Shown in pieces: positions 43,600 to 52,635 of a DNA stretch of 64,000 nucleotides (positions within the stretch are counted from its first letter, which is position 1; every line of letters starts with the position of its first letter). Location of the stretch: assembly GCA_963789175.1 (NCBI GenBank), contig CAWBJO010000009.1:496001-560000 (forward strand), given 5' to 3'. This stretch comes from CAWBJO01 sp963789175 (lineage in GTDB: Bacteria > Pseudomonadota > Alphaproteobacteria > Rhizobiales > Aestuariivirgaceae). A program made the position numbers and the translations under genes. The notes beneath the pieces are model-generated. The model made no database searches, had not been told where the DNA came from, and saw only the letters and a list, made by a program, of their open reading frames with translations.

Positions 43600-44442
43600 A
43601 TGAAGCTTCCCGATCTCGCCGCGACCATCGAGGAGGCCTTCGAGGCACGCGACAGCATCACGCCGAAGACGAAGGGCAAGGTGCGCCGGGCGGTCGACGA
43701 TGCGCTGTCCGGCCTCGATGCCGGCACGCTCCGGGTGGCGGAAAAGCGCAACGGCCAGTGGACCGTCAACCAGTGGCTCAAGAAGGCGGTGCTGCTGTCG
43801 TTCCGGCTCAACGACATGCAGATCATCGGCAACGGTCCCGGCAGGGCGAAGTGGTGGGACAAGGTTCCCTCCAAGTTCGACGGCTGGCAGGCGAAGGATT
43901 TCCGCAAGGCGGGATTCCGGGCGGTGCCGTCGGCGGTGGTGCGCCGCTCTGCCTACATCGCGCCGGGAGTCGTGCTCATGCCGTCGTTCGTCAATCTCGG
44001 GGCGCATGTCGATTCCGGGACCATGATCGACACCTGGGCGACGGTCGGCTCGTGCGCGCAGATCGGCAAGAACTGCCACATCTCGGGTGGCGCCGGAATC
44101 GGCGGGGTGCTCGAGCCGCTGCAGGCCGGTCCGGTCATCATCGAGGACAACTGCTTCATCGGCGCGCGCGCCGAGGTGGCCGAGGGGGTCGTGGTCGGCG
44201 AGGGCTCGGTCCTGTCGATGGGCGTCTATCTCGGCGCGTCGACCAAGATCGTCGACCGGGCGACGGGCGAGGTGCATCAGGGGCGCGTGCCGCCCTATTC
44301 CGTCGTCGTCTCGGGAACGCTCCCCGGCAAGCCCTTCCCCAACAACGAGCCGGGCCCCGGCCTCTACTGCGCGGTCATCGTCAAGCGCGTCGACGAGAAG
44401 ACGCGGTCGAAAACGTCGATCAACGAGCTCCTCAGGGACTAA
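43600..44442 (+). CDS. dapD: 2,3,4,5-tetrahydropyridine-2,6-dicarboxylate N-succinyltransferase
   Basis: Transfers succinyl from succinyl-CoA to tetrahydrodipicolinate in the succinylase branch of lysine/diaminopimelate synthesis. 280 residues, normal. N-terminal helical domain, then a left-handed beta-helix from hexapeptide repeats (YIAPGVVLMPSFVNLGAHVD, GSCAQIGKNCHISGGAGIGG, EDNCFIGARAEVAEGVVV). Ends in KTSINELLRD. Works with dapE encoded 540 bases downstream. Confidence 0.98.
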   Translation: MKLPDLAATIEEAFEARDSITPKTKGKVRRAVDDALSGLDAGTLRVAEKRNGQWTVNQWLKKAVLLSFRLNDMQIIGNGPGRAKWWDKVPSKFDGWQAKDFRKAGFRAVPSAVVRRSAYIAPGVVLMPSFVNLGAHVDSGTMIDTWATVGSCAQIGKNCHISGGAGIGGVLEPLQAGPVIIEDNCFIGARAEVAEGVVVGEGSVLSMGVYLGASTKIVDRATGEVHQGRVPPYSVVVSGTLPGKPFPNNEPGPGLYCAVIVKRVDEKTRSKTSINELLRD

Positions 44443-44485
44443 CTGTCTTCGCTTGCGCGAATCACATATAGGTTAGGCCGCGCGC

Positions 44486-44506
44486 GGCCGGGCACGGGGC
44501 CCGGCC
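44486..44506 (+). terminator. G/C hairpin between dapD and the DUF805 gene
   Basis: An eight-base stem (44486-44493 with 44499-44506) and five-base loop, 44 bases after the dapD stop. No T-run follows, and the RBS of the next gene begins ten bases later, so it may be a weak terminator or a leader element. Confidence 0.35.
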
Positions 44507-44525
44507 CATCGACGAGGAGATACCC

Positions 44526-44918
44526 ATGGACTGGCGCTGGCTGCTGCTCAGCTTCGAAGGCCGCATCAACCGGGCCAAGTTCTGGCTCGGCATACTCGTC
44601 CTCATGGCCATCTACCTTGTCGCCTATGCCATCATCGGCGTGGCGTTCGGCGGCACCTTCACCTACGACGTCAACGGCATGCCGGAATTCAACGGCGCGG
44701 TGTGGCCGGTGATCCTCATCCTGTGGGTCATCGGATTCTACATGTCGCTCGCCATCTACGCGAAGCGCTGGCACGACCGCGACAAGTCGGGCTGGTGGAC
44801 GCTCATCGTCCTCGTTCCCATCATCGGCAGCATCTGGCTGCTCGTCGAGTGCGGCTGCCTGCCGGGAACGGAAGGGCCGAACCGGTTCGGCCCCGACCCC
44901 CTTGCCGGACAGCAGTAG
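44526..44918 (+). CDS. DUF805 family membrane protein
   Basis: A 130-residue protein with the DUF805 signature: WLLLSFEGRINRAKFWLGIL at the N-terminus, a second and third hydrophobic helix, then AKRWHDRDKSGWWTLIVLVP, and a C-terminal GTEGPNRFGPDP. Strong GGAG before the ATG. It lies between dapD and dapE, an arrangement I recall from other Rhizobiales. Function unknown. Confidence 0.93.
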   Translation: MDWRWLLLSFEGRINRAKFWLGILVLMAIYLVAYAIIGVAFGGTFTYDVNGMPEFNGAVWPVILILWVIGFYMSLAIYAKRWHDRDKSGWWTLIVLVPIIGSIWLLVECGCLPGTEGPNRFGPDPLAGQQ

Positions 44919-44982
44919 TTCCGGCTTCAATGGCGCAAGGGTCCGGCACGGTCCGGGCCCTTGCCGTTTCCGCTGACCGCCG

Positions 44983-46140
44983 ATGATCGATCCCGTCCGC
45001 CTCCTCCAGGAGCTGATCCGCTGCCCCTCCGTGACGCCGAGGGAGGCCGGATGCTTCGACGTCGTCGCGAGGGCGCTCTCGCCCATCGGTTTCACGGCCG
45101 AGCGCGTGACCTTCTCGGAGGCCGGCACGGCGGACGTCGACAACCTGTTCATCCGCGCCGGCAGCGGCGGCCGGCATCTCGGTTTCGCCGGCCACGTGGA
45201 CGTGGTGCCGCCGGGACCGGAGGCGAGCTGGTCCCATCCGCCCTTCGAAGGACTGGTCGCCGACGGCAAGGTCTACGGGCGCGGTGCGGCCGACATGAAA
45301 GGCGCCATCGCCGCCTTCGCGGCGGCGGCCGGAGACTTCGTGGCGAGCCGTCGCGAGCTCAAGGGATCGATCTCGCTCCTGCTCACCGCCGACGAGGAAG
45401 GCCCCGCCGTCAACGGCACGGCGAAGGCGATGGCGTGGCTCAAGGACCGAAAGGCGGTTCCCGACCACTGCCTGGTCGGCGAGCCGACATCGGTGGCGCG
45501 GGTCGGCGACACCATCAAGATCGGGCGGCGCGGCAGCATGCGGGCGACCATCGTCGCCAAGGGCAAGCAGGGCCATTCGGCCTATCCGCACCTCGCCGAC
45601 AATCCGATCCCGAAGCTCGTGCGCCTGCTCGACCGGCTGGGGCGGCACCAGCTCGACGCCGGCAACGCGCATTTCGAACCGTCCCACCTGTCGATCAGCA
45701 GCGTCGACGTCGGCAACCCGGCGAGCAACGTCATCCCGGAGCGGGCGACGGCGCAGATCGGGATCCGTTTCAACGTGCTCCATTCACCCGACAGCCTCTC
45801 GGCATGGCTTCAGGACGAGGTCCGCTGCATCGAGGCGGAGATGGGCGGCAGCATCAGCCTCGCGACCGAGGTCGGCGCGCTGGCGTTCCTGAGCGAGACG
45901 GGGCCGTTCGGAACCCTCGTCGAGGAGGCGGTGGCGCAGATTACGGGAAGCCGGCCGGCGCGCTCCACCGCCGGCGGCACGTCGGATGCGCGGTTCATCC
46001 GCGCCTACTGCCCGGTCGTCGAATGCGGGTCGCTCTCCACCACCATCCACCAGGTGGACGAGAGGATCGGCGTCGACGAGCTTGAGGTCCTCACGCGCAT
46101 CTACCGGGCGGTCATCGAGAGCTATTTCGCCTCGCCATAG
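44983..46140 (+). CDS. dapE: Succinyl-diaminopimelate desuccinylase
   Basis: A 385-residue M20-family metallohydrolase that removes succinate from N-succinyl-LL-diaminopimelate. Metal-binding motifs: GFAGHVDVVPPG (His and Asp), GRGAADMKGAIAAF, LLTADEEGPAVNGT (the Glu general base and ligand), and C-terminal VVECGSLSTTIHQVDE. The dimerisation domain is between about 180 and 290. It ends in a 19-base overlap with the convergent truA. Confidence 0.97.
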   Translation: MIDPVRLLQELIRCPSVTPREAGCFDVVARALSPIGFTAERVTFSEAGTADVDNLFIRAGSGGRHLGFAGHVDVVPPGPEASWSHPPFEGLVADGKVYGRGAADMKGAIAAFAAAAGDFVASRRELKGSISLLLTADEEGPAVNGTAKAMAWLKDRKAVPDHCLVGEPTSVARVGDTIKIGRRGSMRATIVAKGKQGHSAYPHLADNPIPKLVRLLDRLGRHQLDAGNAHFEPSHLSISSVDVGNPASNVIPERATAQIGIRFNVLHSPDSLSAWLQDEVRCIEAEMGGSISLATEVGALAFLSETGPFGTLVEEAVAQITGSRPARSTAGGTSDARFIRAYCPVVECGSLSTTIHQVDERIGVDELEVLTRIYRAVIESYFASP

Positions 46141-46871
46141 TCGACGCCGACGAGATAGAGGCCGTCGGGCGGCGCCACCGGACCGCAGGCGGCGCGATCG
46201 GCGGCGGCAAGGGCGCGCGCCAGGTCGTCAGGCGTCCATCGGCCCTCGCCGACGAGCTTCAGGCTGCCGACCATGGAGCGGACCTGGTTGTGCAGGAAGG
46301 ACCGCGCCACCGCCGCGATCGTCAGCATCTCGCCATGGCGCTCGACGTCGAGCCGGTCGAGGGTCTTCTCGGGCGAGGCGGCCTGGCAGTCGGCGGAACG
46401 GAAGGTCGTGAAGTCGTGGTGGCCAACGAGGCGGCGGGCGGCATCGGCCATGGCGGCGGCGTCGAGCGGCCGGTTGACGTGCCAGACGCGGTGCCGGTCG
46501 AGGACCGGCGGCGCGCGCCGGTTCAGGATGCGGTAGAGGTAGCGGCGGCGCACGGCGCTGAAGCGGGCGTGGAAATCGCCAGCCACCTCGGCGACGTCGA
46601 GCACCGCCACGGGATGGGGCCGCAGATGGGCGTTCAGCCCCTCGCGCAGGCGCAGCCCGTCCCACGCGCGGTCGAGATCGAAATGCGCCACCTGCCCCAG
46701 CGCGTGGACGCCGGCATCGGTGCGGCCGGCGCCGTAGACGGAGGCCTTCGCGCCGCACAGCTCGGCGACGGCGGCGGCGACGACGCCGGCGACGCTCGGG
46801 CCGTTCTCCTGAACCTGCCAGCCGACGAAGGGCGTGCCGTCATATTCGAGGGTGATGCGATAGCGCGGCAT
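46122..46871 (-). CDS. truA: tRNA pseudouridine(38-40) synthase
   Basis: A 249-residue enzyme that makes pseudouridine at positions 38-40 of the tRNA anticodon arm. Opening YRITLEYDGTPFVGWQVQ and the catalytic Asp52 in GRTDAGVHALGQVAHFDL are clear; C-terminal VRSMVGSLKLVGEG. Last gene of the def-fmt-truA group, three bases after fmt. Confidence 0.97.
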   Translation of the reverse strand: MPRYRITLEYDGTPFVGWQVQENGPSVAGVVAAAVAELCGAKASVYGAGRTDAGVHALGQVAHFDLDRAWDGLRLREGLNAHLRPHPVAVLDVAEVAGDFHARFSAVRRRYLYRILNRRAPPVLDRHRVWHVNRPLDAAAMADAARRLVGHHDFTTFRSADCQAASPEKTLDRLDVERHGEMLTIAAVARSFLHNQVRSMVGSLKLVGEGRWTPDDLARALAAADRAACGPVAPPDGLYLVGVDYGEAK

Positions 46872-46874
46872 GGC

Positions 46875-47807
46875 CTATCCGAGGCGGGTGCCGGGCGGGA
46901 TCTTCAGCCCACGGAGGAACTCGGCGCGGGACAGCGGCTGGCGGCCCTCGCGCTGCACGACCAGCGGACGCAGGGCGCCCTCGGCGCAGGCGACGGCGAA
47001 GTCGGCATCGACGACCTCGCCGGGGATGCCGCCGCCGGATGCGCGCTCCGCCTTCAGGATGCGCAGGCGCTGGCGCTTGCCGGCGACGGAAAGTTCGGTC
47101 CAGGCGCCGGGAACCGGCGACAGGCCGTGGATGTGGTGCAGGACGCGGGCCGCCGTCTGGTCGAAGACGATGCGGGTGTCGTCCGGCTCGATCTTGCGGG
47201 CATAGGTGACGCCGGTTGCGGCCTGCGCCCGGCAGTCGAGGCTGTCGTCGGCGAGGCGGGCCAGCGCCGTGACGATGGCGGCGGCGCCCATGGCGGCCAG
47301 GCGGTCGTGAAGCTCGCCCGCCGTCGTCCCCTCGGCGATCGGCGTCGTCTCGCTCAGGCAGACGGGGCCCGTATCCAGGCCCTCGGCCATGCGCATGATG
47401 GCGATGCCGGTCTCGGTATCGCCCTCCATGATGGCGCGGGCGATGGGTGCGGCGCCGCGCCAGCGCGGCAGGAGGGAGGCGTGGATGTTGAGGGCGCCGA
47501 GGCGCGGGCTCTCGACCATGGAGCGCGGCAGGAGCAGCCCATAGGCGACGACGACGACGGCATCGAGGGCGAGGCTCGCGAAGATGTCGCGCTCGGCGAT
47601 GGTCCTCAGGCTTTCGGGCGTGCGCACGCTCAAGCCATGGTCGGCGGCAAGGTGATGGACGGGCGAGCGCCGCTCGGCGAGGCCGCGGCCGGCCGGCCGG
47701 GGCGGCTGGGAGTAGACGGCTTCGACCCTGTGGCCCGCCTTCAGGATGGCGGCGAGAGCGGGCACCGCGAAGTCGGGCGTGCCCATGAAGGCGAGCCTCA
47801 GGCTCAC
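46875..47807 (-). CDS. fmt: Methionyl-tRNA formyltransferase
   Basis: Formylates initiator Met-tRNA using 10-formyl-tetrahydrofolate. 310 residues from GTG at 47807, which overlaps the def stop (GTGA). Motifs: LRLAFMGTPDFAVPALAAI, the catalytic region NIHASLLPRWRGAAPIARAI (Asn, His) and the IMRMAEGLDTGPV loop. C-terminal beta-barrel from about 205. Confidence 0.97.
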   Translation of the reverse strand: MSLRLAFMGTPDFAVPALAAILKAGHRVEAVYSQPPRPAGRGLAERRSPVHHLAADHGLSVRTPESLRTIAERDIFASLALDAVVVVAYGLLLPRSMVESPRLGALNIHASLLPRWRGAAPIARAIMEGDTETGIAIMRMAEGLDTGPVCLSETTPIAEGTTAGELHDRLAAMGAAAIVTALARLADDSLDCRAQAATGVTYARKIEPDDTRIVFDQTAARVLHHIHGLSPVPGAWTELSVAGKRQRLRILKAERASGGGIPGEVVDADFAVACAEGALRPLVVQREGRQPLSRAEFLRGLKIPPGTRLG

Positions 47808-48328
47808 GCGTCGGCCTTCTCGCGCCTTGCCGCCTTGGCGAACTTCCTGACAATGCGGTCGCGCTTGAGACGTCCGAGGTGATCGATGAACAGGACGCCG
47901 TTGATGTGGTCGATCTCGTGCTGGATGCAGATGGCGAGGAGGCCGGTGCCATGAAGCTCCTGCTCCGTCCCGTCGCGGTCGAGGTAGCGGACCTTCACTT
48001 CGGCCGGCCGCTTGACGACGTCGAAGACCTCGGGGATCGACAGGCATCCCTCCTCGTGCTCGTTCAGGTCCTCCGACGACCAGACGATCTCCGGGTTGAC
48101 GAGGAAGCGGGGGTTCTTCGGCTCGTCGTCGCCGCGCGCCGTGTCGATGACGACGAGGCGCTTCGGGATGCCGATCTGGATGGCGGCGAGGCCGATGCCG
48201 GGAGCGGCGTACATGGTTTCGAGCATGTCGTCGAGCAGCGCCCGGATCTCGGGCGTCACGGCGGCGACCGGCTTCGACACCTTGCGCAGGGAGCGGTCGG
48301 GAAGCTTCAGAATCTCGCGGATGGCCAT
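47804..48328 (-). CDS. def: Peptide deformylase
   Basis: Removes the N-formyl group from new proteins. 174 residues from MAIREIL; an ATG eight codons upstream is possible but less typical. All three motifs are seen: GIGLAAIQIGI, EEGCLSIPEVF (Cys metal ligand) and the QHEIDHINGVLFID metal site. Motif 1 has Ile in place of the more common Pro. First gene of def-fmt-truA. Confidence 0.97.
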   Translation of the reverse strand: MAIREILKLPDRSLRKVSKPVAAVTPEIRALLDDMLETMYAAPGIGLAAIQIGIPKRLVVIDTARGDDEPKNPRFLVNPEIVWSSEDLNEHEEGCLSIPEVFDVVKRPAEVKVRYLDRDGTEQELHGTGLLAICIQHEIDHINGVLFIDHLGRLKRDRIVRKFAKAARREKADA

Positions 48329-48788
48329 GGATTTGAGATAGGGGAAGGTCAAGACAGGGTCAATGGCAGGCCGAACCGCCCGCCGGCTTCAGGCCGCGGG
48401 GGAAGAGGGAGCGTGGAGCGCCCACCTCGCGGGGGACTTCGCGAAGTCGACAGGCAGTGGCAATCAGGATGCCCCGTGAAGGAGCGCTCCACCGGTGTTT
48501 CGCCACGGCATCGCCCTACTGCGATCTCGCCGGATGACTTGGTCGGGATGAACCCAACCTCGGCACCCGGCTGTGCTGAGCACGCTCCGTCTTAGGAGGG
48601 TCAGGCCGGAGACGCCGCCCGGGCTTCCGCCTTCTGCTTGCACAGACGACTCCGCCCGAGGCACCGATCACCCGCCACGCCGTCAGCTATCCGGACAACG
48701 CCTCCCATGTGGAAGGTGACGGTGTCGATCTACCTATCTAGGAATATATTGTCAAGGAATATTTGCACAATTCGATCTCGCACGGCGA
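48329..48788. other. 460-base intergenic region with nested inverted repeats
   Basis: Between def and the 85-residue gene. It holds nine-base arms 48413-48421 and 48484-48492, which pair perfectly over 62 bases and enclose a 14-base perfect palindrome (48435-48448). Other short complementary segments exist. The last 80 bases are AT-rich. No reading frame here has both an RBS and protein-like composition. The nested repeats may be a structured RNA or a small dispersed repeat; I recognise no Rfam family. Confidence 0.45.
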
Positions 48789-49046
48789 TCAGTGTTGCGG
48801 GCCGGGCTTTTCCGGCGGCACCCCGGTCTGTTCGGTGAAAACGATGCGCGCATCTTCCAGGAGGTGGACCGAGTGGAAATACTGAATCCACATGGTCTCG
48901 CGCAGGCGGTCGAAGAGATGCATGTCCTGCGTGGTGAGCCTGCCGTGGCGCTCGTGCAGGTGCCGGTTGGCCATGACGATGGCCTCGACCACGTAGTGGA
49001 TCGCGTCGGTCAACGGATGCTTGGGCGGGAAATCCGGGTAGTCCAT
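48789..49046 (-). CDS. Hypothetical protein, 85 residues
   Basis: A soluble, helical, His-rich protein (PPKHPLTDAIHYVVEAIVMA; NRHLHERHGRLTTQDMHLFD; then FHSVHLLEDARIVF). ATG at 49046 has GGGAGG seven bases upstream, so the longer version is unlikely. At least eight histidines, but no metal-binding motif I can name. It lies between def and the four-paralog array, same strand. Confidence 0.7.
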   Translation of the reverse strand: MDYPDFPPKHPLTDAIHYVVEAIVMANRHLHERHGRLTTQDMHLFDRLRETMWIQYFHSVHLLEDARIVFTEQTGVPPEKPGPQH

Positions 49047-49344
49047 AGGTCGCCTCCCTTCATGAGTGGAGGTCACCAACGCACGCTGGTGACCGGGGAG
49101 GTGATAAGCCGATCGCGAGAACGGCTGCGCTGTCCTTTAGGCTTGCGCCCTGGACATGCGACAGCGCCTCCCCGGCCCGAGGGTGCGGGAACCGGTTTGG
49201 CATCTTACCGGCTAATGCCTAGCCGCTCGCGATTTGAGGCTATCACACCCCAGGGTCGTGCACGACCCCGGCTGCAACTTATGCTTCAGGGGCGGCTGGC
49301 GTCAAGCGGGTCGGTTTGCGGCAAGAATGACTTCGGGGGCGCGC
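49047..49344. other. Intergenic region with palindromes downstream of the paralog array
   Basis: 298 bases. It contains a 16-base perfect palindrome at 49253-49268 and an eight-base inverted repeat with arms 49127-49134 and 49160-49167. No T-run follows either, and I see no gene. The larger palindrome lies just past the stop of the last paralog on the minus strand and could end its transcript or be a protein-binding site. Confidence 0.4.
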
Positions 49345-50184
49345 CTAACGCAGAAGATCTTGCTTCTCCTCGGTCGCCTCCTCATGGATGCCAGACGAGC
49401 CGCCACCTGGGCGGGACGAGTCCGGCACAGGATGCGCGAAGATCACGGTCTGGTTGCCGGAGAGATCGCTTTGGACGTCGATGGCGGTGAACCCATAGAA
49501 GCGCTGCGCCATCTTGCCGGTGAAGGTCCTGTTTGCCGCGGTCAGCTTGTCGGTGCCCATGGCGATTTGAGAATTGTAGGTCTTGAGGTTGTCGGAGGAG
49601 TCGACCACCCACTTCGCACGGAGGTTTCTGACGGCGTTCCTGCCGCCGAGCGCTACATAGGCGCGCGCGAAGAGCCCGATGCCGCTGTCGCGCTCGAGCC
49701 CGAGGGCGACGCCGAGCGATTTCTGAAAGGACTTGTCCGTGCTCACGATCTCGTAAGAGAGCTGCCCCGATTTTAGATCGAGCATGGCGTTGATATCATG
49801 GTCCACAAAGAAGTTGGGGTGGTAGATGCGCACATCCTCATCCTCGAACGGGCGCTTGATCGTGGTTCGCCAGGAGTGAAAGGCCTTTTCCCGCGCATCG
49901 CCGGATGCGAACTGCTGCCGACCATAGGCAAGGTCGAAGGCGCGGCGGATATCGCCCTCCTCGATGCCGAATGCAGAGAGGGCGGGATGCGCGACCGGCC
50001 GGACGGCCAGGTCGACGATCGCAGGCGGCGGCAGGGCGCTCGGCTGCAGCGACTGGGTTTGCGGGTCGTCGGGTTGCCGGCTGCCGAAGATGCAGGCCAT
50101 CCACCCACCGCAGGCCGCAGCGGGCGGCGCGGCGCCGATGGTCAGCGCCAGGAAACCGGCGGCGGCAATATGGATGTGGCTCAT
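49345..50184 (-). CDS. Secreted paralog 1 of a four-gene tandem family, unknown function
   Basis: 279 residues. Signal peptide about 1-24, with a type I-like site (PAAA before Cys25), so the mature protein begins CGGWMAC (Cys25, Cys31). A Pro-rich linker (about 36-70) leads to a helix with GDIRRAFDLAYGRQ (78-90) and a later SW pair (FHSWRTTI), then a beta-rich core, the motif GIGLFARAYVALGG (168-181), a helical stretch, MAQRFYGFTAIDVQ (225-238), a strand TVIFAHP, and a short acidic tail EEATEEKQDLLR. These motifs recur in the same order in the three genes that follow upstream. Last gene of the array in transcription order. I do not recognise the family. Confidence 0.8.
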   Translation of the reverse strand: MSHIHIAAAGFLALTIGAAPPAAACGGWMACIFGSRQPDDPQTQSLQPSALPPPAIVDLAVRPVAHPALSAFGIEEGDIRRAFDLAYGRQQFASGDAREKAFHSWRTTIKRPFEDEDVRIYHPNFFVDHDINAMLDLKSGQLSYEIVSTDKSFQKSLGVALGLERDSGIGLFARAYVALGGRNAVRNLRAKWVVDSSDNLKTYNSQIAMGTDKLTAANRTFTGKMAQRFYGFTAIDVQSDLSGNQTVIFAHPVPDSSRPGGGSSGIHEEATEEKQDLLR

Positions 50185-50307
50185 CGGAGAGGGCAGTGGT
50201 GATGCGTCACGCTGCGGCCGAACTAGCGCGAGCCAACGACGACTGAGAGCTTGGCCGAGGTCAGTACAGGAAACTGCATTGTTCCGGACATCTCTGACGA
50301 CTTCTTA

Positions 50308-51207
50308 TCATTCGTCTTTCTTCTCGTCTTCCGGTTCGTTTAATCTTTCCCTGCGGTCATCTTGCGCATCACGAGCATCTTGCCTCGAACCGAACCTGAC
50401 CCAGATGTCATTGGGAAGCGGCTGCGAATCATCAGGCACCGGATCAACATCGATCGCTTCATAGTTCAGCAAACGCCGAAGAACATCTCCGGGATAACTA
50501 TAGTTCGCCATTTCCAGCAAATTTTCACGGGATCCATCCGGCAGTTCGGAGAAGAAGTAAAGGTGATCGGTGGAGTTAAAGTGGTAGGCTATGGAACTAA
50601 GGAGCCTTGGACCGCCCTGCCCGACAATTGCCCTCGCAACAAGACCCGCTTCTGTGTCGTTTGGTAGCCTGATGGCTTGTCCAGAATCGGCTAGTTCTTG
50701 GTGTCTGCTTGCCGAGTATTCGAGAACACCTACACCCCACACATCCACCGCGAGACTCACGAAATTATGTCCCCACCGTTGACTGTAGACAGAGGTGTTA
50801 TCCGCAGTAACATCCAAACGGTCGATAGTCCCAAGCCAATTCCGAAAGAGTGCGTCTTCAATAAAATCAAGCCGATGCCAAGTGACAATCGTACCGGAGA
50901 TCCCATAAGCTCGCCTGAACAAATCACGTGCATCCGCGTCATTGATCGCCCTGGGGACATCACGACGAATGCGAACTGGCGGCTGTCCGACCTCGGGAAC
51001 TGGCCGCCGTTCGATCTGAAGAACTGGAGGCTGTACAGGAAGTTGTTGGGGCCTGACGATTAGTGGAGTCTCCTCATTGGGAACCTGCACATTTTGACCA
51101 CCGAAAACGCTGGCGAAGAAGCGAGAGCACCATCCGCCGCAGGCATTCGCCTCTGACCCGGAGGCGAGGAGCGTGAGAAAAGCAAGGGCTGGGAAAAGTC
51201 GTTTCAT
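50308..51207 (-). CDS. Secreted paralog 2 of a four-gene tandem family, unknown function
   Basis: 299 residues from ATG at 51207; a TTG two codons earlier is possible. Signal peptide about 1-22 (SGSEANA), mature start CGGWC (Cys23, Cys27). A longer Pro/Gln-rich linker (about 45-85), then DADARDLFRRAYG (90-102), FRNWLGTIDRL, AGLVARAIVGQGGP (187-200), VLRRLLNYEAIDVDP (242-256) and a very acidic tail (NEPEDEKKDE). The most diverged copy: the YGFTA motif has become LNYEAIDV. Its base composition is less GC-rich than the housekeeping genes around it. Gap of 123 bases to paralog 1. Confidence 0.78.
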   Translation of the reverse strand: MKRLFPALAFLTLLASGSEANACGGWCSRFFASVFGGQNVQVPNEETPLIVRPQQLPVQPPVLQIERRPVPEVGQPPVRIRRDVPRAINDADARDLFRRAYGISGTIVTWHRLDFIEDALFRNWLGTIDRLDVTADNTSVYSQRWGHNFVSLAVDVWGVGVLEYSASRHQELADSGQAIRLPNDTEAGLVARAIVGQGGPRLLSSIAYHFNSTDHLYFFSELPDGSRENLLEMANYSYPGDVLRRLLNYEAIDVDPVPDDSQPLPNDIWVRFGSRQDARDAQDDRRERLNEPEDEKKDE

Positions 51208-51390
51208 GGTCAAGGCCTCAAGCGAATTTTATCGGAACGGCAATTTCCGTACTTACCTTGCCCAGTACCCCGCCCAGCCAAGCCAAGCAAATTGGGATCC
51301 CCGGGTGCGGCCGATGGAGTCCACCCATCGCCGTCGATGACCGACGCGCCTTGTGCCGACGAGACCCATCCCAGCCGTTGCGCGGAGAGC

Positions 51391-52347
51391 TCATTCGACA
51401 GAGTTGCGCGGGGACTCCTCGACAAGCTGCTTCTGCTCGCTCTCCTTCTGCTCGTCGTCCTGGTCGAGGCCGCCAGAATCGAATCGCGGAGGGGGAGATC
51501 CTTTGACGGTATTCCAATCTATGGGCGGATATGGCGCAATCGAAGACACGTTTGCCTGGGTGAGAGCCGTGGTGGCGACCTGGTGCGGCCGGAAAAGGAC
51601 GTGGATGGAAGCGGGTTTGCTCGCGTCCACCTCGGCCGCGGTGAAGCCATAGAACTGCCGGATAAACTGCCCCGACAGCGTTTCATCTGCGGCTTGAAAT
51701 TTTGAGAGGTTTCGTCCGACACCTTGGGTGTACCGATCAAGCTCGTTGCGGTTCAATGCGTCGAACCACGTCTCGATCTCGTCAATGCCAGCCCTCCCAT
51801 GAGCGCGGAACGCCCTCGCCCACAGGCCTGTCAGTGAATCCGTCCCCTGAAATCCAAAGTTTTCTGCCGAGGCGCGTTCAAGGCCGCTGTGATTGTCGTC
51901 ATTGTCGGAGACGATGACCCTCAATGTTCTCGTACCCGACGGAACGAGGGAATCCAACTTGAAGAACTTAAGCCCCTTGTGCATTCCGTATGCGTATTCC
52001 GCGGCGCCGTCGGGCCTTATCCGCATCTCGCCCATGTTCAAGAGCCATTTGTCGAGCACCTCGCGCTTCTTGTCGAAATCCCCAATCATGCCTCCATAGG
52101 CAAAGTCGAACACCCGTTCGATCTCCTGAGTGCCCCACCTGTGACTTGATGAGACCGGCATGGTTGCGTGGGGAGCCGAGTTGAGGGCCAAGGGATGACT
52201 AACGATGAGCTCGACCTGACTTAGCTCCTCATCCGGCCCAACATCGACATTCCGGCCAAACAGGTTGCACCACGGCCAGCAGGCCTGTGCCTCGGACGAG
52301 GCCAGGAGCACGAACAGGGTGGTGAGGGCCAGAAGCGGTCGGGTCAT
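51391..52347 (-). CDS. Secreted paralog 3 of a four-gene tandem family, unknown function
   Basis: 318 residues. Signal peptide about 1-22 (ASSEAQA), mature start CWPWC (Cys23, Cys27). Family motifs: TQEIERVFDFAYGG (73-86), LDKWLLNMGE, DSLTGLWARAFRAHG, SGQFIRQFYGFTAAEVD, then IHVLFRPH. The C-terminal region is Pro-rich, then a Gln/Glu/Lys-rich tail (DDEQKESEQKQLVEE). The DFAYG and FYGFTA motifs match paralog 1 most closely. Base composition again less GC-rich than neighbours. 183 bases separate it from paralog 2. Confidence 0.78.
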   Translation of the reverse strand: MTRPLLALTTLFVLLASSEAQACWPWCNLFGRNVDVGPDEELSQVELIVSHPLALNSAPHATMPVSSSHRWGTQEIERVFDFAYGGMIGDFDKKREVLDKWLLNMGEMRIRPDGAAEYAYGMHKGLKFFKLDSLVPSGTRTLRVIVSDNDDNHSGLERASAENFGFQGTDSLTGLWARAFRAHGRAGIDEIETWFDALNRNELDRYTQGVGRNLSKFQAADETLSGQFIRQFYGFTAAEVDASKPASIHVLFRPHQVATTALTQANVSSIAPYPPIDWNTVKGSPPPRFDSGGLDQDDEQKESEQKQLVEESPRNSVE

Positions 52348-52635
52348 GGTCGTGGCTTGCGCCTCTGGCTAGAATTGGTCGTGACGCACCGCGACTGACG
52401 CATAGCCGTGGCAGGGGCGGAGTCCGGCTGGTGTCGTCCTAGCGTTCCGGCTCAAAACGAGGAAGTTGGATCGGATCGGCTCAGTCGATGGATTGCATCT
52501 TCATCGCGCAAGTTCGCGACTGATCATCCGGGATTGCGAGCGGCACCGACCACGATCAGTCGAGAGCATTGGAAATTGTAGGGTGAGTCTTCAGGTCGCT
52601 CTCATCGTCGTCCAGTCCGCGGATGTATCCACTGA

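Noticed and set aside
48361..48500. Possible cobalamin riboswitch
   Set aside because: A few short strings looked similar, but the conserved motifs are not in the right order or strand, and no cobalamin or transport gene is downstream.
48464..48664. A 66-codon minus-strand frame in the def-downstream gap
   Set aside because: No RBS and no protein-like pattern; it lies partly in the inverted-repeat region, which is better read as a non-coding element.
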